From: Candidatus Pseudobacter hemicellulosilyticus
Lineage (GTDB): Bacteria > Bacteroidota > Bacteroidia > Chitinophagales > Chitinophagaceae
Direction: 5' to 3'
Assembly (NCBI GenBank): GCA_029202545.1
Contig: CP119311.1
Coordinates: 2,542,001-2,606,000 of the forward strand
DNA: 64,000 bases
The notes beneath the pieces were generated by a model. The model was not told the origin of the DNA. It was given only the letters and a program-made list of their open reading frames with translations, and ran no database searches. Position numbers and translations under genes: made by a program. How positions within the stretch are numbered: the first letter of the stretch is position 1; every line of letters begins with the position of its first letter. Of the stretch, positions 18,936 to 27,555 are shown in pieces.

Positions 18936-20267
18936 ATGAAGAAAATTGCAATTCTATTCGCATGTGCTGTTCCTTTTGTGGCAGGTGCCCAGACACAAAC
19001 AGGTATCCAGTTTGATGACTCGCCTAACTGGGAACAGGTGAAAGAGAGATCGAAGCGGGAGAATAAGTTCATTTTTGTTGATTGTTATGCTACCTGGTGT
19101 GGCCCCTGCAAGCAAATGGAAAAAGACGTCTATGTGAACGATTCTGTGGGCAATATCCTCAATCAATCCTTCATCTCTGTAAAAGTGCAGATGGATACTT
19201 CTAAAAAAGACGGCGCCTACCAGGTCAGCTGGTATGAAGATGCGGGAAAAATTGCCAGGACCTATAAGGTGAACAGCCTGCCTACCTACCTGTTCTTCTC
19301 CCCGGAAGGCGAACTGGTACACCGGGATTTTGGCTACAAACCCAAAGAAGATTTCCTGGGTATAGTCGCTGAGGCCAAAGACCCTGCCCGTCAGTATGAC
19401 AAGCTTTATGCAGACTACAAAGCAGGGAAAAAAGAGTATGCAACAATGCCCTACCTCATCAACAAGTCCAAAATGCTGGGTGATAAGGAAGGCTTTAACC
19501 TCCTGCTCACGGACTATTACAATCATTTGTCCAAAATGAGTACAAAGAAATTGTATACCAAAGAGCATATTGAATTTGTCGCCAGCACTATTGACAAATC
19601 CAGTCGCCAGCTGTTCAGCATGTTTTACCCTGATGGTAAACGTGTGGACGCCGTGATGGACAAAAAAGGCTATGCTGGTGCGGTTGTCAGCAAGCTGATA
19701 GAAAAAGAAAAAACGTATCCTTTCCTGGCTGCTGCCGCCAAAGAAAAAGTAGCAGAGCCGGAATGGGCTAAGCTGCATGAACAGATCAGGGCCAGCTACG
19801 GAACAGCTTTTGCTGACAGGAACCTGCTGGACGCAAAGATCCTCTGGTATATTGAAAGGGAAAATTCACAGCTGGTGACCCAATACCTGAACCAGAAGAT
19901 GGTCACCTATGGATCGGATACCACCGATATGGGGGAGGATTTCCGTATGAACAATATGGCTTTCTTCATGGTGCTGCAGGATGTTTCAGATACTGCGGAA
20001 TTGAATAAGACCATCGGGTGGATGTATGGGGTAGTGAACAGGGCAAAGACCCGTACCACCGCCTATCATCATAGCTATTGGCCTATGTATCTGGATACTT
20101 ATGCCAACCTGTTATATAAGGCCGGCAGGACTGAAGAGGCGTTGAAATGGCAGGAAGAGGCTATCAAAGGCGCTGAGGAAATGAAAAACAAAGGCTGGAT
20201 AAAAGAGCATACCCTGAACTATGAAAAGATGAAGAAGGGCGAACCCACCTGGCGGATCAAGAAATAA
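18936..20267 (+). CDS. Exported thioredoxin-domain protein
   Basis: 443 residues with a signal peptide (cleavage near VAGAQT). A thioredoxin fold (about 25-150) has active site WCGPC (Cys55, Cys58) and the cis-Pro in VNSLPTYLFF. The remaining 290 residues are helical with TPR-like character near the end (YANLLYKAGRTEEALKWQEEAI). The cysteine motif is of the classic WCGPC type, unlike WCVPC in the redoxin of the neighbouring operon. It is divergently transcribed from locus 1 and has its own strong terminator, so it is a single-gene unit. Confidence 0.88.
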   Translation: MKKIAILFACAVPFVAGAQTQTGIQFDDSPNWEQVKERSKRENKFIFVDCYATWCGPCKQMEKDVYVNDSVGNILNQSFISVKVQMDTSKKDGAYQVSWYEDAGKIARTYKVNSLPTYLFFSPEGELVHRDFGYKPKEDFLGIVAEAKDPARQYDKLYADYKAGKKEYATMPYLINKSKMLGDKEGFNLLLTDYYNHLSKMSTKKLYTKEHIEFVASTIDKSSRQLFSMFYPDGKRVDAVMDKKGYAGAVVSKLIEKEKTYPFLAAAAKEKVAEPEWAKLHEQIRASYGTAFADRNLLDAKILWYIERENSQLVTQYLNQKMVTYGSDTTDMGEDFRMNNMAFFMVLQDVSDTAELNKTIGWMYGVVNRAKTRTTAYHHSYWPMYLDTYANLLYKAGRTEEALKWQEEAIKGAEEMKNKGWIKEHTLNYEKMKKGEPTWRIKK

Positions 20268-20294
20268 TAACCTTTCCCGATACTATTATGACCG

Positions 20295-20334
20295 ATGAGG
20301 CCCTGGATATCCGGGGCCTCATTTTTTATTTTAT
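20295..20334 (+). terminator. Rho-independent terminator of the thioredoxin gene
   Basis: Perfect 9-bp stem ATGAGGCCC (20295-20303) and GGGCCTCAT (20314-20322), 10-nt loop, followed by a T-rich tract. Confidence 0.93.
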
Positions 20335-20463
20335 CCAGGCCTGGCAGGGAGCAGACAGTTGGAAAATGGGGGGTGCTGTTGCCCAATCGTACTGATTTTT
20401 TTGCTGTTTTATATTACCATTTTGTGAATTGTCGGCCTTTTGTGCATCAGGGGCTATGACCGG

Positions 20464-20495
20464 ATTGATTGAATGGACCGGGTTCTTTATTTTTG
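20464..20495 (+). promoter_or_regulatory. Bacteroidota-type promoter of the 20528 lipoprotein gene
   Basis: ATTG at 20464-20467, a 20-nt spacer and TATTTTTG at 20488-20495, which matches the -7 consensus TAnnTTTG exactly. It predicts a leader of about 25-30 nt before the ATG at 20528. Confidence 0.55.
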
Positions 20496-20527
20496 CTGTA
20501 TTGTCACCGTAAACCCCTGAACGCAAC

Positions 20528-21328
20528 ATGAAACAGAAACTCTTTATCCTTTTGCTATTACTGCCTGCGCTTGCCTGTAAAAAAGACGCCGATGAATTCA
20601 CAGGCGCCATTCCCGGCAAACTCGAAAAAATATATTACCACCGTAATGCAGACCAGGTAAGGGTCTATAAGTATAGTGAACAAGGGCAGCTGGCCAGTTA
20701 TGAGTACTGGTTCGACCAGGTGCTTATTGAGCGGCACGACTATACCTACCAGGACAATAAGCTGATCCGTATCCAGGATTTTGAACGTTTCCAGGATGGC
20801 AAACCCCTGTCACTGGTCCAGGACCGTACCCTGAGCTATGATGAGCATAACCGGCTTGTCCAGGTAGCCATTGGCTACATCAACAACAAACCTCACTCAG
20901 GAGGCATAATTGTTTATCCCTCCAGATATGAGTTTGGATACACAGGCAGCGCCACCCGCTTCACTACTGTAAAAACCTTTGCTATTGATGATAGCCAGAC
21001 GGAGCCTGTTGCAGAAGCAGCCCTGGAATACGATGTTAAAGGGAATATAAGTCGTATAACCACTTACACTGTTGCCGATCAGGTAAAAACGCTGGCTTAT
21101 ACTACCAGCTACAGTTATGCCGCAGTGGTCAATCCCCACTACCGTTTTGAGAGCCCGCTTGATTATGTTGCTTTCTATTCTCCCGATCTGTGTACTGGTA
21201 TTGTGGCCACTGGCGCAGATGGCCAGCAGACCTATAACTATGCCCGCGAGTACGAGCAGGCTGATGGAAAACTGACTTATACCAGGGGAACCGATGCGGA
21301 TGCCAGGTGGTACGAATATTATAAGTAA
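20528..21328 (+). CDS. Lipoprotein with YD/RHS-like repeats, function unknown
   Basis: 266 residues. SPII signal with lipobox LPALAC (Cys17), then CKKDADEF. The acidic residues just after the Cys resemble the signal that sends Bacteroidota lipoproteins to the surface. The body contains repeated short beta units of the kind Y.EQGQLASYEYW, YDEHNRLVQVA and YDVKGNISRITTY. These recall the YD repeats of RHS-type and DUF4595 lipoproteins. No catalytic motif is seen. It stands alone between two terminators. Confidence 0.82.
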   Translation: MKQKLFILLLLLPALACKKDADEFTGAIPGKLEKIYYHRNADQVRVYKYSEQGQLASYEYWFDQVLIERHDYTYQDNKLIRIQDFERFQDGKPLSLVQDRTLSYDEHNRLVQVAIGYINNKPHSGGIIVYPSRYEFGYTGSATRFTTVKTFAIDDSQTEPVAEAALEYDVKGNISRITTYTVADQVKTLAYTTSYSYAAVVNPHYRFESPLDYVAFYSPDLCTGIVATGADGQQTYNYAREYEQADGKLTYTRGTDADARWYEYYK

Positions 21329-21347
21329 GCGCTATTTACTACAAATA

Positions 21348-21386
21348 ATAAACCCGCCAGGCCAAAGCCCGGCGGGTTTTATTTTG
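21348..21386. terminator. Bidirectional terminator between convergent genes
   Basis: AAACCCGCC (21350-21358) pairs perfectly with GGCGGGTTT (21371-21379) around a 12-nt loop, with A residues before and T residues after. It serves the lipoprotein gene (plus) and the SDR gene (minus). Confidence 0.9.
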
Positions 21387-21410
21387 CTGCAATATTGTAA
21401 ATGCCCGACT

Positions 21411-22121
21411 TTATTTTCCCGGCATGGAAGGCCTCACCTCAATCTTGCTCGGCAAAGTCCGCGGGTTCATGTTCAGCAGGTCCACTACCAGTTTACCGAT
21501 ATCTTCGGGCTGGATCTTCCAGGCATCTTTTTCCGAAGGCTGGTGATTGTTGAATTCAGTGGCTACTGAACCCGGCATAATGGTGCTTACTTTAATACCG
21601 TATTTGCGTAAGTCAAGCATCACTGCCTGTGTAAAGCCTACCAGGCCAAATTTGCTGGCATTATAGGCCGAGGCATTCTCAAAGAAATTGGTGCCGGCCA
21701 GGCTGGCAATGGTGATGATATAACCCTGGCTTTTTTTCAGGGGATCAATGCTGGCCTTTACACTATGGAACACGCCGGTCAGGTTGGTGTCAATAGTGGC
21801 ATTCCATTGTTCTGTTGTCAGCTGATCAATGGGTGCAAAATGACCAACGCCTGCATTGGCCACCAGTACATCCAGCTGGCCAAAATGGCTGACCACCTGT
21901 TCAATGGCTTTTTGTTCCGAGGCCAGGTCCTGTACATTGGAGACCAGGGCAAGGACATCAGCGGCATCGGCTGATAAAGAAGCAGCCGCTTCCTTTACTG
22001 CCTGTTCATTCCGTCCTGAAATGGCAACCCTGAAACCGTTGTCCAGCAAGGCTTTCGCCACGCCATATCCTATTCCTTTACTTCCGCCTGTGATATAGGC
22101 TACTTTTTTATTCGTATTCAT
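21411..22121 (-). CDS. Short-chain dehydrogenase/reductase (SDR)
   Basis: Cytoplasmic NAD(P)-dependent oxidoreductase of 236 residues, a usual classical-SDR length. The cofactor motif TGGSKGIG is at 11-18 and NAG at 89-91. The catalytic tetrad is Asn113, Ser140, Tyr153 and Lys157 (YNASK). The Arg at position 37 (SGRN) favours NADPH. The substrate cannot be deduced. A TAAGAC/GTCTTA inverted repeat (22132-22154) lies just upstream and overlaps the promoter of the divergent sigma gene. Confidence 0.9.
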   Translation of the reverse strand: MNTNKKVAYITGGSKGIGYGVAKALLDNGFRVAISGRNEQAVKEAAASLSADAADVLALVSNVQDLASEQKAIEQVVSHFGQLDVLVANAGVGHFAPIDQLTTEQWNATIDTNLTGVFHSVKASIDPLKKSQGYIITIASLAGTNFFENASAYNASKFGLVGFTQAVMLDLRKYGIKVSTIMPGSVATEFNNHQPSEKDAWKIQPEDIGKLVVDLLNMNPRTLPSKIEVRPSMPGK

Positions 22122-22131
22122 AGTTTGAAAT

Positions 22132-22154
22132 TAAGACATATTTTTTTGGTCTTA
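22132..22154. promoter_or_regulatory. Inverted repeat in the SDR / sigma factor divergent region
   Basis: TAAGAC (22132-22137) and GTCTTA (22149-22154) form an inverted repeat around an 11-nt T-rich spacer. It overlaps the candidate -33 element of the plus-strand sigma gene and lies 11 bp before the SDR start. It could be a repressor site for either gene. Confidence 0.4.
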
Positions 22155-22176
22155 TCCGTCATTTGATGGTAATTTG
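22145..22176 (+). promoter_or_regulatory. Candidate promoter of the locus 2 sigma factor operon
   Basis: TTTG (22145-22148), a 21-nt spacer and TAATTTG (22170-22176), close to the Bacteroidota consensus but with one base fewer in the -7 box. Confidence 0.4.
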
Positions 22177-22203
22177 TTCTGCTTAACGCTTGTCCCCGAT
22201 TGC

Positions 22204-22776
22204 ATGCCAGCGATGATCAAATACACCGACCAACAGCTTGTGAACTTGCTGAAAGCCAGCAATGAAGCTGCTTTTACAGCAATCTATAACAGGTACTGGG
22301 ATAAATTGTTCAGCATCGCTTCCCATACCCTTGGCTCAGCACAAGAAGCAGAAGAAGTGGTGCATGATGTGTTCCTCAAACTCTGGCGCCTGCGTACTAC
22401 GGATCCCTCCATTGATAATTTACCTGCCTACCTGGCCACTGCTGTCAAATACACAGTGCTCAACCGGCTGCGCGCCAATGGCCGCCGCAAACAGTTGCTG
22501 GAAGGATGGCCCGCTGCCGATACAGCAGATAATCCAATGGAGACCAGTCTGCGGGAAAAAGAGCTGATGGACGAGCTGGCCCTGACCATTCAGCAGCTGC
22601 CAGCCAGATGCCAGTTCGTTTTCCGGCTGAGCCGGGAACAGCAGTATTCCGCCAAAGAGATCGCCCGGGAGCTGGGTGTTTCTGTCAGCACCGTAGACGC
22701 CCACCTGGGCAAGGCCCTCCGTACGCTCCGCCTGCATTTCCACAAATTACTTTTCCTGTTTTTTCTCTTCGCCTGA
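22204..22776 (+). CDS. FecI-like ECF sigma factor (locus 2)
   Basis: 190 residues from ATG 22204 (ATG 22213 is equally possible; a TTG at 22174 is unlikely). Region 2: SAQEAEEVVHDVFLKLWRLR. Region 4: LPARCQFVFRLSREQQYSAKEIARELGVSVSTVDAHLGKAL. A hydrophobic tail (LLFLFFLFA) ends the protein, which is seen in other FecI-type sigma factors of this phylum. It opens the operon that runs to 39632 and should drive SusC expression when released by FecR. Confidence 0.92.
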   Translation: MPAMIKYTDQQLVNLLKASNEAAFTAIYNRYWDKLFSIASHTLGSAQEAEEVVHDVFLKLWRLRTTDPSIDNLPAYLATAVKYTVLNRLRANGRRKQLLEGWPAADTADNPMETSLREKELMDELALTIQQLPARCQFVFRLSREQQYSAKEIARELGVSVSTVDAHLGKALRTLRLHFHKLLFLFFLFA

Positions 22777-22846
22777 AATTTTTTTACAGCCCACTAATAG
22801 TAAGTAGCCCTGAGCGGTGTCATGTATAGTAAATACCTGATAGTGC

Positions 22847-24073
22847 ATGAACAACCAGCCTCCATATGATCCGGAATTGTTAGCCCAGAAATGGATCAAC
22901 GGAACTATTACAGACGAGGAGAAAGCCTGGTTTGGATCCTGGTATGCACAATTTGATTTCAGCAGGGTAGAGCTGACTGACCACTGGGCAAAGGATCCGG
23001 AGATATTGCGTAAGGTCATGCTGCACCGGCTGAAACAGGAGATCAGGTCGGAAAGCGATCCAGCGCAGGCCCCCGTATTATCCCTGCCTGCCCGGAAGAT
23101 ACCCCGCTGGATACCCCGCACTGCCGCAGCTGCTGCAGTGGCGGCCCTCCTCATTACTGGCTGGTATCTCCTGACACCAGCCGGCCCGCAACCCGCCCAG
23201 ACGGCCGGTATGCAGCAGCAACGCTTACCGGATATTGGGCCCGGTGGCGATAAAGCCGTGCTTACCCTGGCAGATGGCAGCAGTATCGTACTGGACGATG
23301 CCGCCAATGGAGCGCTTGCCAGCCAGGGGGCCGTGCAGGTAGTGAAGAACGATGGACAGCTGTTGTACCAGCGCGGCGGTCAGCCAGTGGCAGACGCTGT
23401 TACTTACAATACGCTGACCACACCCAAAGGCGGACAATACCGGCTGACCCTGCCCGATGGCTCAAAGGTCTGGCTCAATGCCGCTTCCTCGCTGCATTAT
23501 CCCACCCTATTCAAGGCTGATGCCCGGGAGGTGGAAGTAACGGGTGAAGCTTATTTTGAAATAGCAGAAGATAAAAGCCGGCCTTTCCGCGTCCGCTTTC
23601 CCACCAGTGCTGGTGAAGGGGCAGTGGAAGTGCTGGGCACTCATTTCAATATCACCGCCTATACAGATGAGCCGGTGGTGACCACCTCCCTGCTGCAGGG
23701 AGCGGTCCGCGTCAGCAACCAGCAGCAAAGCCGCTTACTGGCCACGGGTCAGCAGGCCGTGCTGGGCGCCGCTTCCGGTAAAGCCATCCAGGTATCTGAA
23801 GCAGATGTGACCTCTGCCGCAGCCTGGACCAATGGCTATTTTATTTTTGATGGAGCGGAGATCCAGTCCGTGATGCGGCAGGTGGCCCGCTGGTATAACC
23901 TGGAAGTATTCTATGAAGGCCAGGCCAGGACAGCACATGGTTTTACCGGTAAAATTTCCCGGAAGGCCAACCTGTCAGAATTGTTCGGTATCCTGGAATA
24001 CGCCGGGGTACAATTCAGGATCGATAAAGTGCCAGCCGGCACAACACCCGGTAAAGTGGTGGTGATCCAATAA
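22847..24073 (+). CDS. FecR-family anti-sigma factor / signal transducer (locus 2)
   Basis: 408 residues with a cytoplasmic sigma-binding N-terminus and a membrane helix at about 90-109. The periplasmic FecR domain (TLTTPKGGQYRLTLPDGSK, then VWLNAASSLHYP and GEAYFEIAED) is followed by a C-terminal DUF4974 domain (about 335-405). It begins 70 bp after the sigma gene and ends 144 bp before SusC. All features of the family are intact. Confidence 0.93.
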   Translation: MNNQPPYDPELLAQKWINGTITDEEKAWFGSWYAQFDFSRVELTDHWAKDPEILRKVMLHRLKQEIRSESDPAQAPVLSLPARKIPRWIPRTAAAAAVAALLITGWYLLTPAGPQPAQTAGMQQQRLPDIGPGGDKAVLTLADGSSIVLDDAANGALASQGAVQVVKNDGQLLYQRGGQPVADAVTYNTLTTPKGGQYRLTLPDGSKVWLNAASSLHYPTLFKADAREVEVTGEAYFEIAEDKSRPFRVRFPTSAGEGAVEVLGTHFNITAYTDEPVVTTSLLQGAVRVSNQQQSRLLATGQQAVLGAASGKAIQVSEADVTSAAAWTNGYFIFDGAEIQSVMRQVARWYNLEVFYEGQARTAHGFTGKISRKANLSELFGILEYAGVQFRIDKVPAGTTPGKVVVIQ

Positions 24074-24111
24074 ACCTTATTCAGCATTTTTTTAGTGTGC
24101 AGTGATCCAAT

Positions 24112-24217
24112 AAAAAAACCGCTCCGTGTACGAGACGGAACGGCGAGTATTTGGATTACGGACAACTATACAAGTCGGACAGACTCATTTATTGTTAAAC
24201 CCAAACGTAACAAAGCT
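24112..24217 (+). promoter_or_regulatory. Conserved SusC leader element, copy 2
   Basis: A7 tract (24112-24118), then a hairpin with CCGCTCCGT (24119-24127) and ACGGAACGG (24135-24143; one C-A mismatch, 7-nt loop). A 38-nt spacer follows, then GACT at 24182-24185 running into ACCCAAAC and, 14 nt later, the start codon. Antisense reading gives a textbook terminator with seven T. Confidence 0.65.
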
Positions 24218-27200
24218 ATGCCATTCAGTAGTTTTTGCAAAAAACTATGTCCCAACCGAAGACGCCTGCCGGTCTTCTGTTTAAAAACGTTGCTCCTTAT
24301 GAAGTTCATGGTGTTCTTCTTATTGGTAGCCTGTATGCAGGTAGCCGCTAAAGGATACTCCCAGAAGATCTCCCTGCGGGTCACCAATACCCCGCTGGAG
24401 AAGGTCCTCCGGGAGATCGAAAAGCAGGCCGGCGCTCCGTTCTTCTATGACCGTAAGGTGATCCAGAAAGCGGCCCCCATTACGCTGACCCTGAACGGCG
24501 TCAGCCTGGAGCAGGCGCTGAACGAATGCCTGCGACAGGAATCCCTGCTTTACAAAAATATTAACGGCACTATCGTGATCAGGAGCCGGCAGCCCATGCT
24601 CACGCTGAGCTCACTCACCGTGCCCGACCGCGTAGTGACCGGAAAGGTCTTTGACGATAACGGCAAACCGCTGGGCGGTGTGAGCGTGAACGTGAAAGGC
24701 ACGGGCATTGGTACCGTCACTTCAGAGGACGGCAGCTACTCGCTTAAGATCCCCGATGACGCCAGAACGCTGGAGTATTCCTTTCTCGGCTTTGCCGTGG
24801 AAGATGTGCTGATAGATGGTCGTAACAGTATTGACGTGCAGCTGCGCCGCAGCACCGCTGATATGGATGAAGTGGTAGTGGTGGGCCTCAATAACAAGCA
24901 GACCAAAAGGTCTATCGTAGGCGCTGTGGCCACTATCCAGACCAAGGAGCTCAAACAAAGTCCTGTGGCCAATCTCAGCAATGCGCTGGCTGGTCGCCTC
25001 CCGGGCCTGTTCACGGTGCAGTCCTCCGGTCAGCCCGGTTCCGATGGGGCTGCTATGTTTATCCGCGGTCTCAGTACCTATGGACCCAATAAAGCACCGC
25101 TGGTGGTCATTGACGGGTTGCCCCGCGCCAACGGCAATTTCCAGCAGATTGATGCCAACGAGATTGAATCCGTCTCCATTCTGAAGGATGCCAGCTCCAC
25201 AGCCCTCTATGGTATCCAGGGCGCCAATGGCGTAATTGTGGTGACCACCAAACGTGGTAAATCCGGCAAGCCCTCCATCAACTTCACCGCACAGACCGCC
25301 CTGCAGCAGCCGGTGCGTCTGCCGCAGCTGATGTCCTCCTACGAGAATGCGGTGTATGAAAACACCATTGCCCGCAATGATGGGGAAGCCATCAAATGGA
25401 CGGACGACCAATTGCAGAAATTCAAAGACGGCAGCGATCCCTACCAGTATCCCGATGTCAACTGGTTCCGGACCATGCTCAGGGATAACGCCTGGCAGCA
25501 GCAGTATAACCTGAATGTAAGTGGCGGCGGACCCCAGGTGAAATATTTTGTCTCCGGCAGCTATATCAAACAGGGTACTTTGCTGCAGCATGAGGACGAT
25601 AATATCTTCGGTGTGAAGAGCAAGTTCGACCGGTATAATTTCCGCTCCAACGTAGACCTCAAGCTGACCAATATGCTGGACGTGCAGGTGGACCTGGCCG
25701 GCAGGCTGGAAGAGCGGGTAGGACCCGGCAGCGGCTTTGAATCTGTGTTCTCCAATATCAACGCCATCGGCACCATGGGTTCAACCATGCTCAATCCCAA
25801 CGGTACTATCGCCGCGGGTGGCGTAAAACAGCTGACCGCTTCCAATCCCTACGCGCTGGTCACCCGCTCCGGTTATTACAATGAATACACCAACGTGATG
25901 TATGGTACCCTGAGCGCCCGGCACAAGCTGGATCTTATTACACCCGGCCTGAGCATCCAGGGGATGTTCAGCTTTGAGAACAATAACTTCAAAGGCACTT
26001 ACCGCCGCGCTAACTATGATGCTTTCTGGTACAAGGGACTGGATGGCAACGGGGAGCCGCAATACCAGCAGCAGACCACCCGCTCCTCCCTGTCCACTTC
26101 CGGTTCGGCCAATATCTCCCGGTATAATTACACGGACCTGCGGATCAATTACGACCGCAGCTTTGGTCAGCACAATGTATCCGGCCAGATACTGGCCAAC
26201 AGGACCCTCACCGTTACCAACGATGAGCTGCCCTACGCTTACCAGGGTGTCAGTACCCGTTTCCTCTATAATTTCGATCGCCGCTATTTTGTGGAAATGA
26301 ATATGGGCTATAATGGCTCAGAGAATTTCCCGGAAGACAAGCGTTATGGCCTCTTTCCAGCAGTTTCCGCCGGCTGGATCATCAGTGATGAAGCCTTCCT
26401 GCAATCGGTGGGCGTCATTGATATGCTGAAAGTGCGGGGCTCTTACGGCCTGGTAGGGAATGATAAGATCGGCAGCGCCCGCTGGCTCTACCTGTCCGAT
26501 TATGCTTCCGGCGGCAACTATTATTTCGGCGTTAACCCGCAGAACGGTGGCGGCTTCAATGAAAGCAGGATCGGTAATCCCAATGTTACCTGGGAGAAAT
26601 CGGCCAAGGCCAATATCGGTATTGATGCGTCTTTCTTTAATAATAGTTTGCAGATCACGTACGACCTGTTCCGTGAAGTACGCAGTGATATCCTCACTGC
26701 TCCCGGCACCATTCCCAGTTATGTGGGTGTGAACAATGTGTCCCCCCGCAATACCGGTGAAGTGCTGAACAGGGGGATGGAAGTGGAAGTACGCTACAAT
26801 AAGAAGTTTGGCAATTTCCGTTTCTTCACCACCGCACAGGTCACTTACGCAAAGAATAAGATCCGCGCTTATGATCAGCCCCTGCCGCAGTATCCTTACC
26901 AGAACCTGGTAGGGTATGAGATCGGCGCCTCGCTGGGATATAATTCACTCGGTTATTTTCAATCGCAGAAGGACATTGAGAATAGCGCCATCCAGGATTT
27001 TGGCGTAGCCCTCATGCCCGGCGATATCAAATACCAGGACGTGAATGGGGATGGGGTGATTGATCCCTCCGACCGCATTCCTATTGTAGCCAATAACGTA
27101 CCGCCGCTGATGTTCGGCTTCTCTATCGGTGGGTCCTGGAAAGGGCTGGATGTAAGCCTGCTCTTCAACGGTACCGATGGCGGCATATCCTATATTGGTC

Positions 27201-27547
27201 CCGGTGTGTCCAGTGTCATTTATCGCGAAGCCTGGACCCCGGAGAATGCCGCTACTGCCAAAGCGCCAGTGCTGCACAGCACCGGCAATACCTGGCAGCC
27301 TTCCAATTTCTGGTTCCAGAGCTCGGATTATATCAAGCTCCGCAACGCAGAGATCGGTTATACCCTGCCTTCCGGATACCTTCAACGATATAAGATCGGG
27401 TATGTGCGGTTCTTCCTCAACGGGCAGAACCTGGCTATCTGGGATAAGATCATTGTCAAGGACCGTGACCCGGAAGCCACGGATGGCGGCAATGTCAGGT
27501 ATCCCATTCAACGCATTATCAACTTCGGTTTGAACATTCAATTCTAA
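24218..27547 (+). CDS. SusC/RagA-type TonB-dependent receptor with STN domain (locus 2)
   Basis: 1109 residues from ATG 24218. The frame is open further upstream to a GTG at 24095, but that would place the leader hairpin inside the coding region. Signal peptide (MKFMVFFLLVACMQVAAKG), STN domain (about 50-100: SLRVTNTPLEKVLREIEKQ), carboxypeptidase-regulatory-like domain (about 128-205: VTGKVFDDNGKPLGGVSVNV), plug with LVVIDGLPRANGNF and SILKDASSTALYGIQGANG, and barrel ending in FGLNIQF. It imports oligosaccharide freed at the surface by the enzymes of this operon. SusD follows after 8 bp. Confidence 0.95.
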   Translation: MPFSSFCKKLCPNRRRLPVFCLKTLLLMKFMVFFLLVACMQVAAKGYSQKISLRVTNTPLEKVLREIEKQAGAPFFYDRKVIQKAAPITLTLNGVSLEQALNECLRQESLLYKNINGTIVIRSRQPMLTLSSLTVPDRVVTGKVFDDNGKPLGGVSVNVKGTGIGTVTSEDGSYSLKIPDDARTLEYSFLGFAVEDVLIDGRNSIDVQLRRSTADMDEVVVVGLNNKQTKRSIVGAVATIQTKELKQSPVANLSNALAGRLPGLFTVQSSGQPGSDGAAMFIRGLSTYGPNKAPLVVIDGLPRANGNFQQIDANEIESVSILKDASSTALYGIQGANGVIVVTTKRGKSGKPSINFTAQTALQQPVRLPQLMSSYENAVYENTIARNDGEAIKWTDDQLQKFKDGSDPYQYPDVNWFRTMLRDNAWQQQYNLNVSGGGPQVKYFVSGSYIKQGTLLQHEDDNIFGVKSKFDRYNFRSNVDLKLTNMLDVQVDLAGRLEERVGPGSGFESVFSNINAIGTMGSTMLNPNGTIAAGGVKQLTASNPYALVTRSGYYNEYTNVMYGTLSARHKLDLITPGLSIQGMFSFENNNFKGTYRRANYDAFWYKGLDGNGEPQYQQQTTRSSLSTSGSANISRYNYTDLRINYDRSFGQHNVSGQILANRTLTVTNDELPYAYQGVSTRFLYNFDRRYFVEMNMGYNGSENFPEDKRYGLFPAVSAGWIISDEAFLQSVGVIDMLKVRGSYGLVGNDKIGSARWLYLSDYASGGNYYFGVNPQNGGGFNESRIGNPNVTWEKSAKANIGIDASFFNNSLQITYDLFREVRSDILTAPGTIPSYVGVNNVSPRNTGEVLNRGMEVEVRYNKKFGNFRFFTTAQVTYAKNKIRAYDQPLPQYPYQNLVGYEIGASLGYNSLGYFQSQKDIENSAIQDFGVALMPGDIKYQDVNGDGVIDPSDRIPIVANNVPPLMFGFSIGGSWKGLDVSLLFNGTDGGISYIGPGVSSVIYREAWTPENAATAKAPVLHSTGNTWQPSNFWFQSSDYIKLRNAEIGYTLPSGYLQRYKIGYVRFFLNGQNLAIWDKIIVKDRDPEATDGGNVRYPIQRIINFGLNIQF

Positions 27548-27555
27548 TTACAGCT

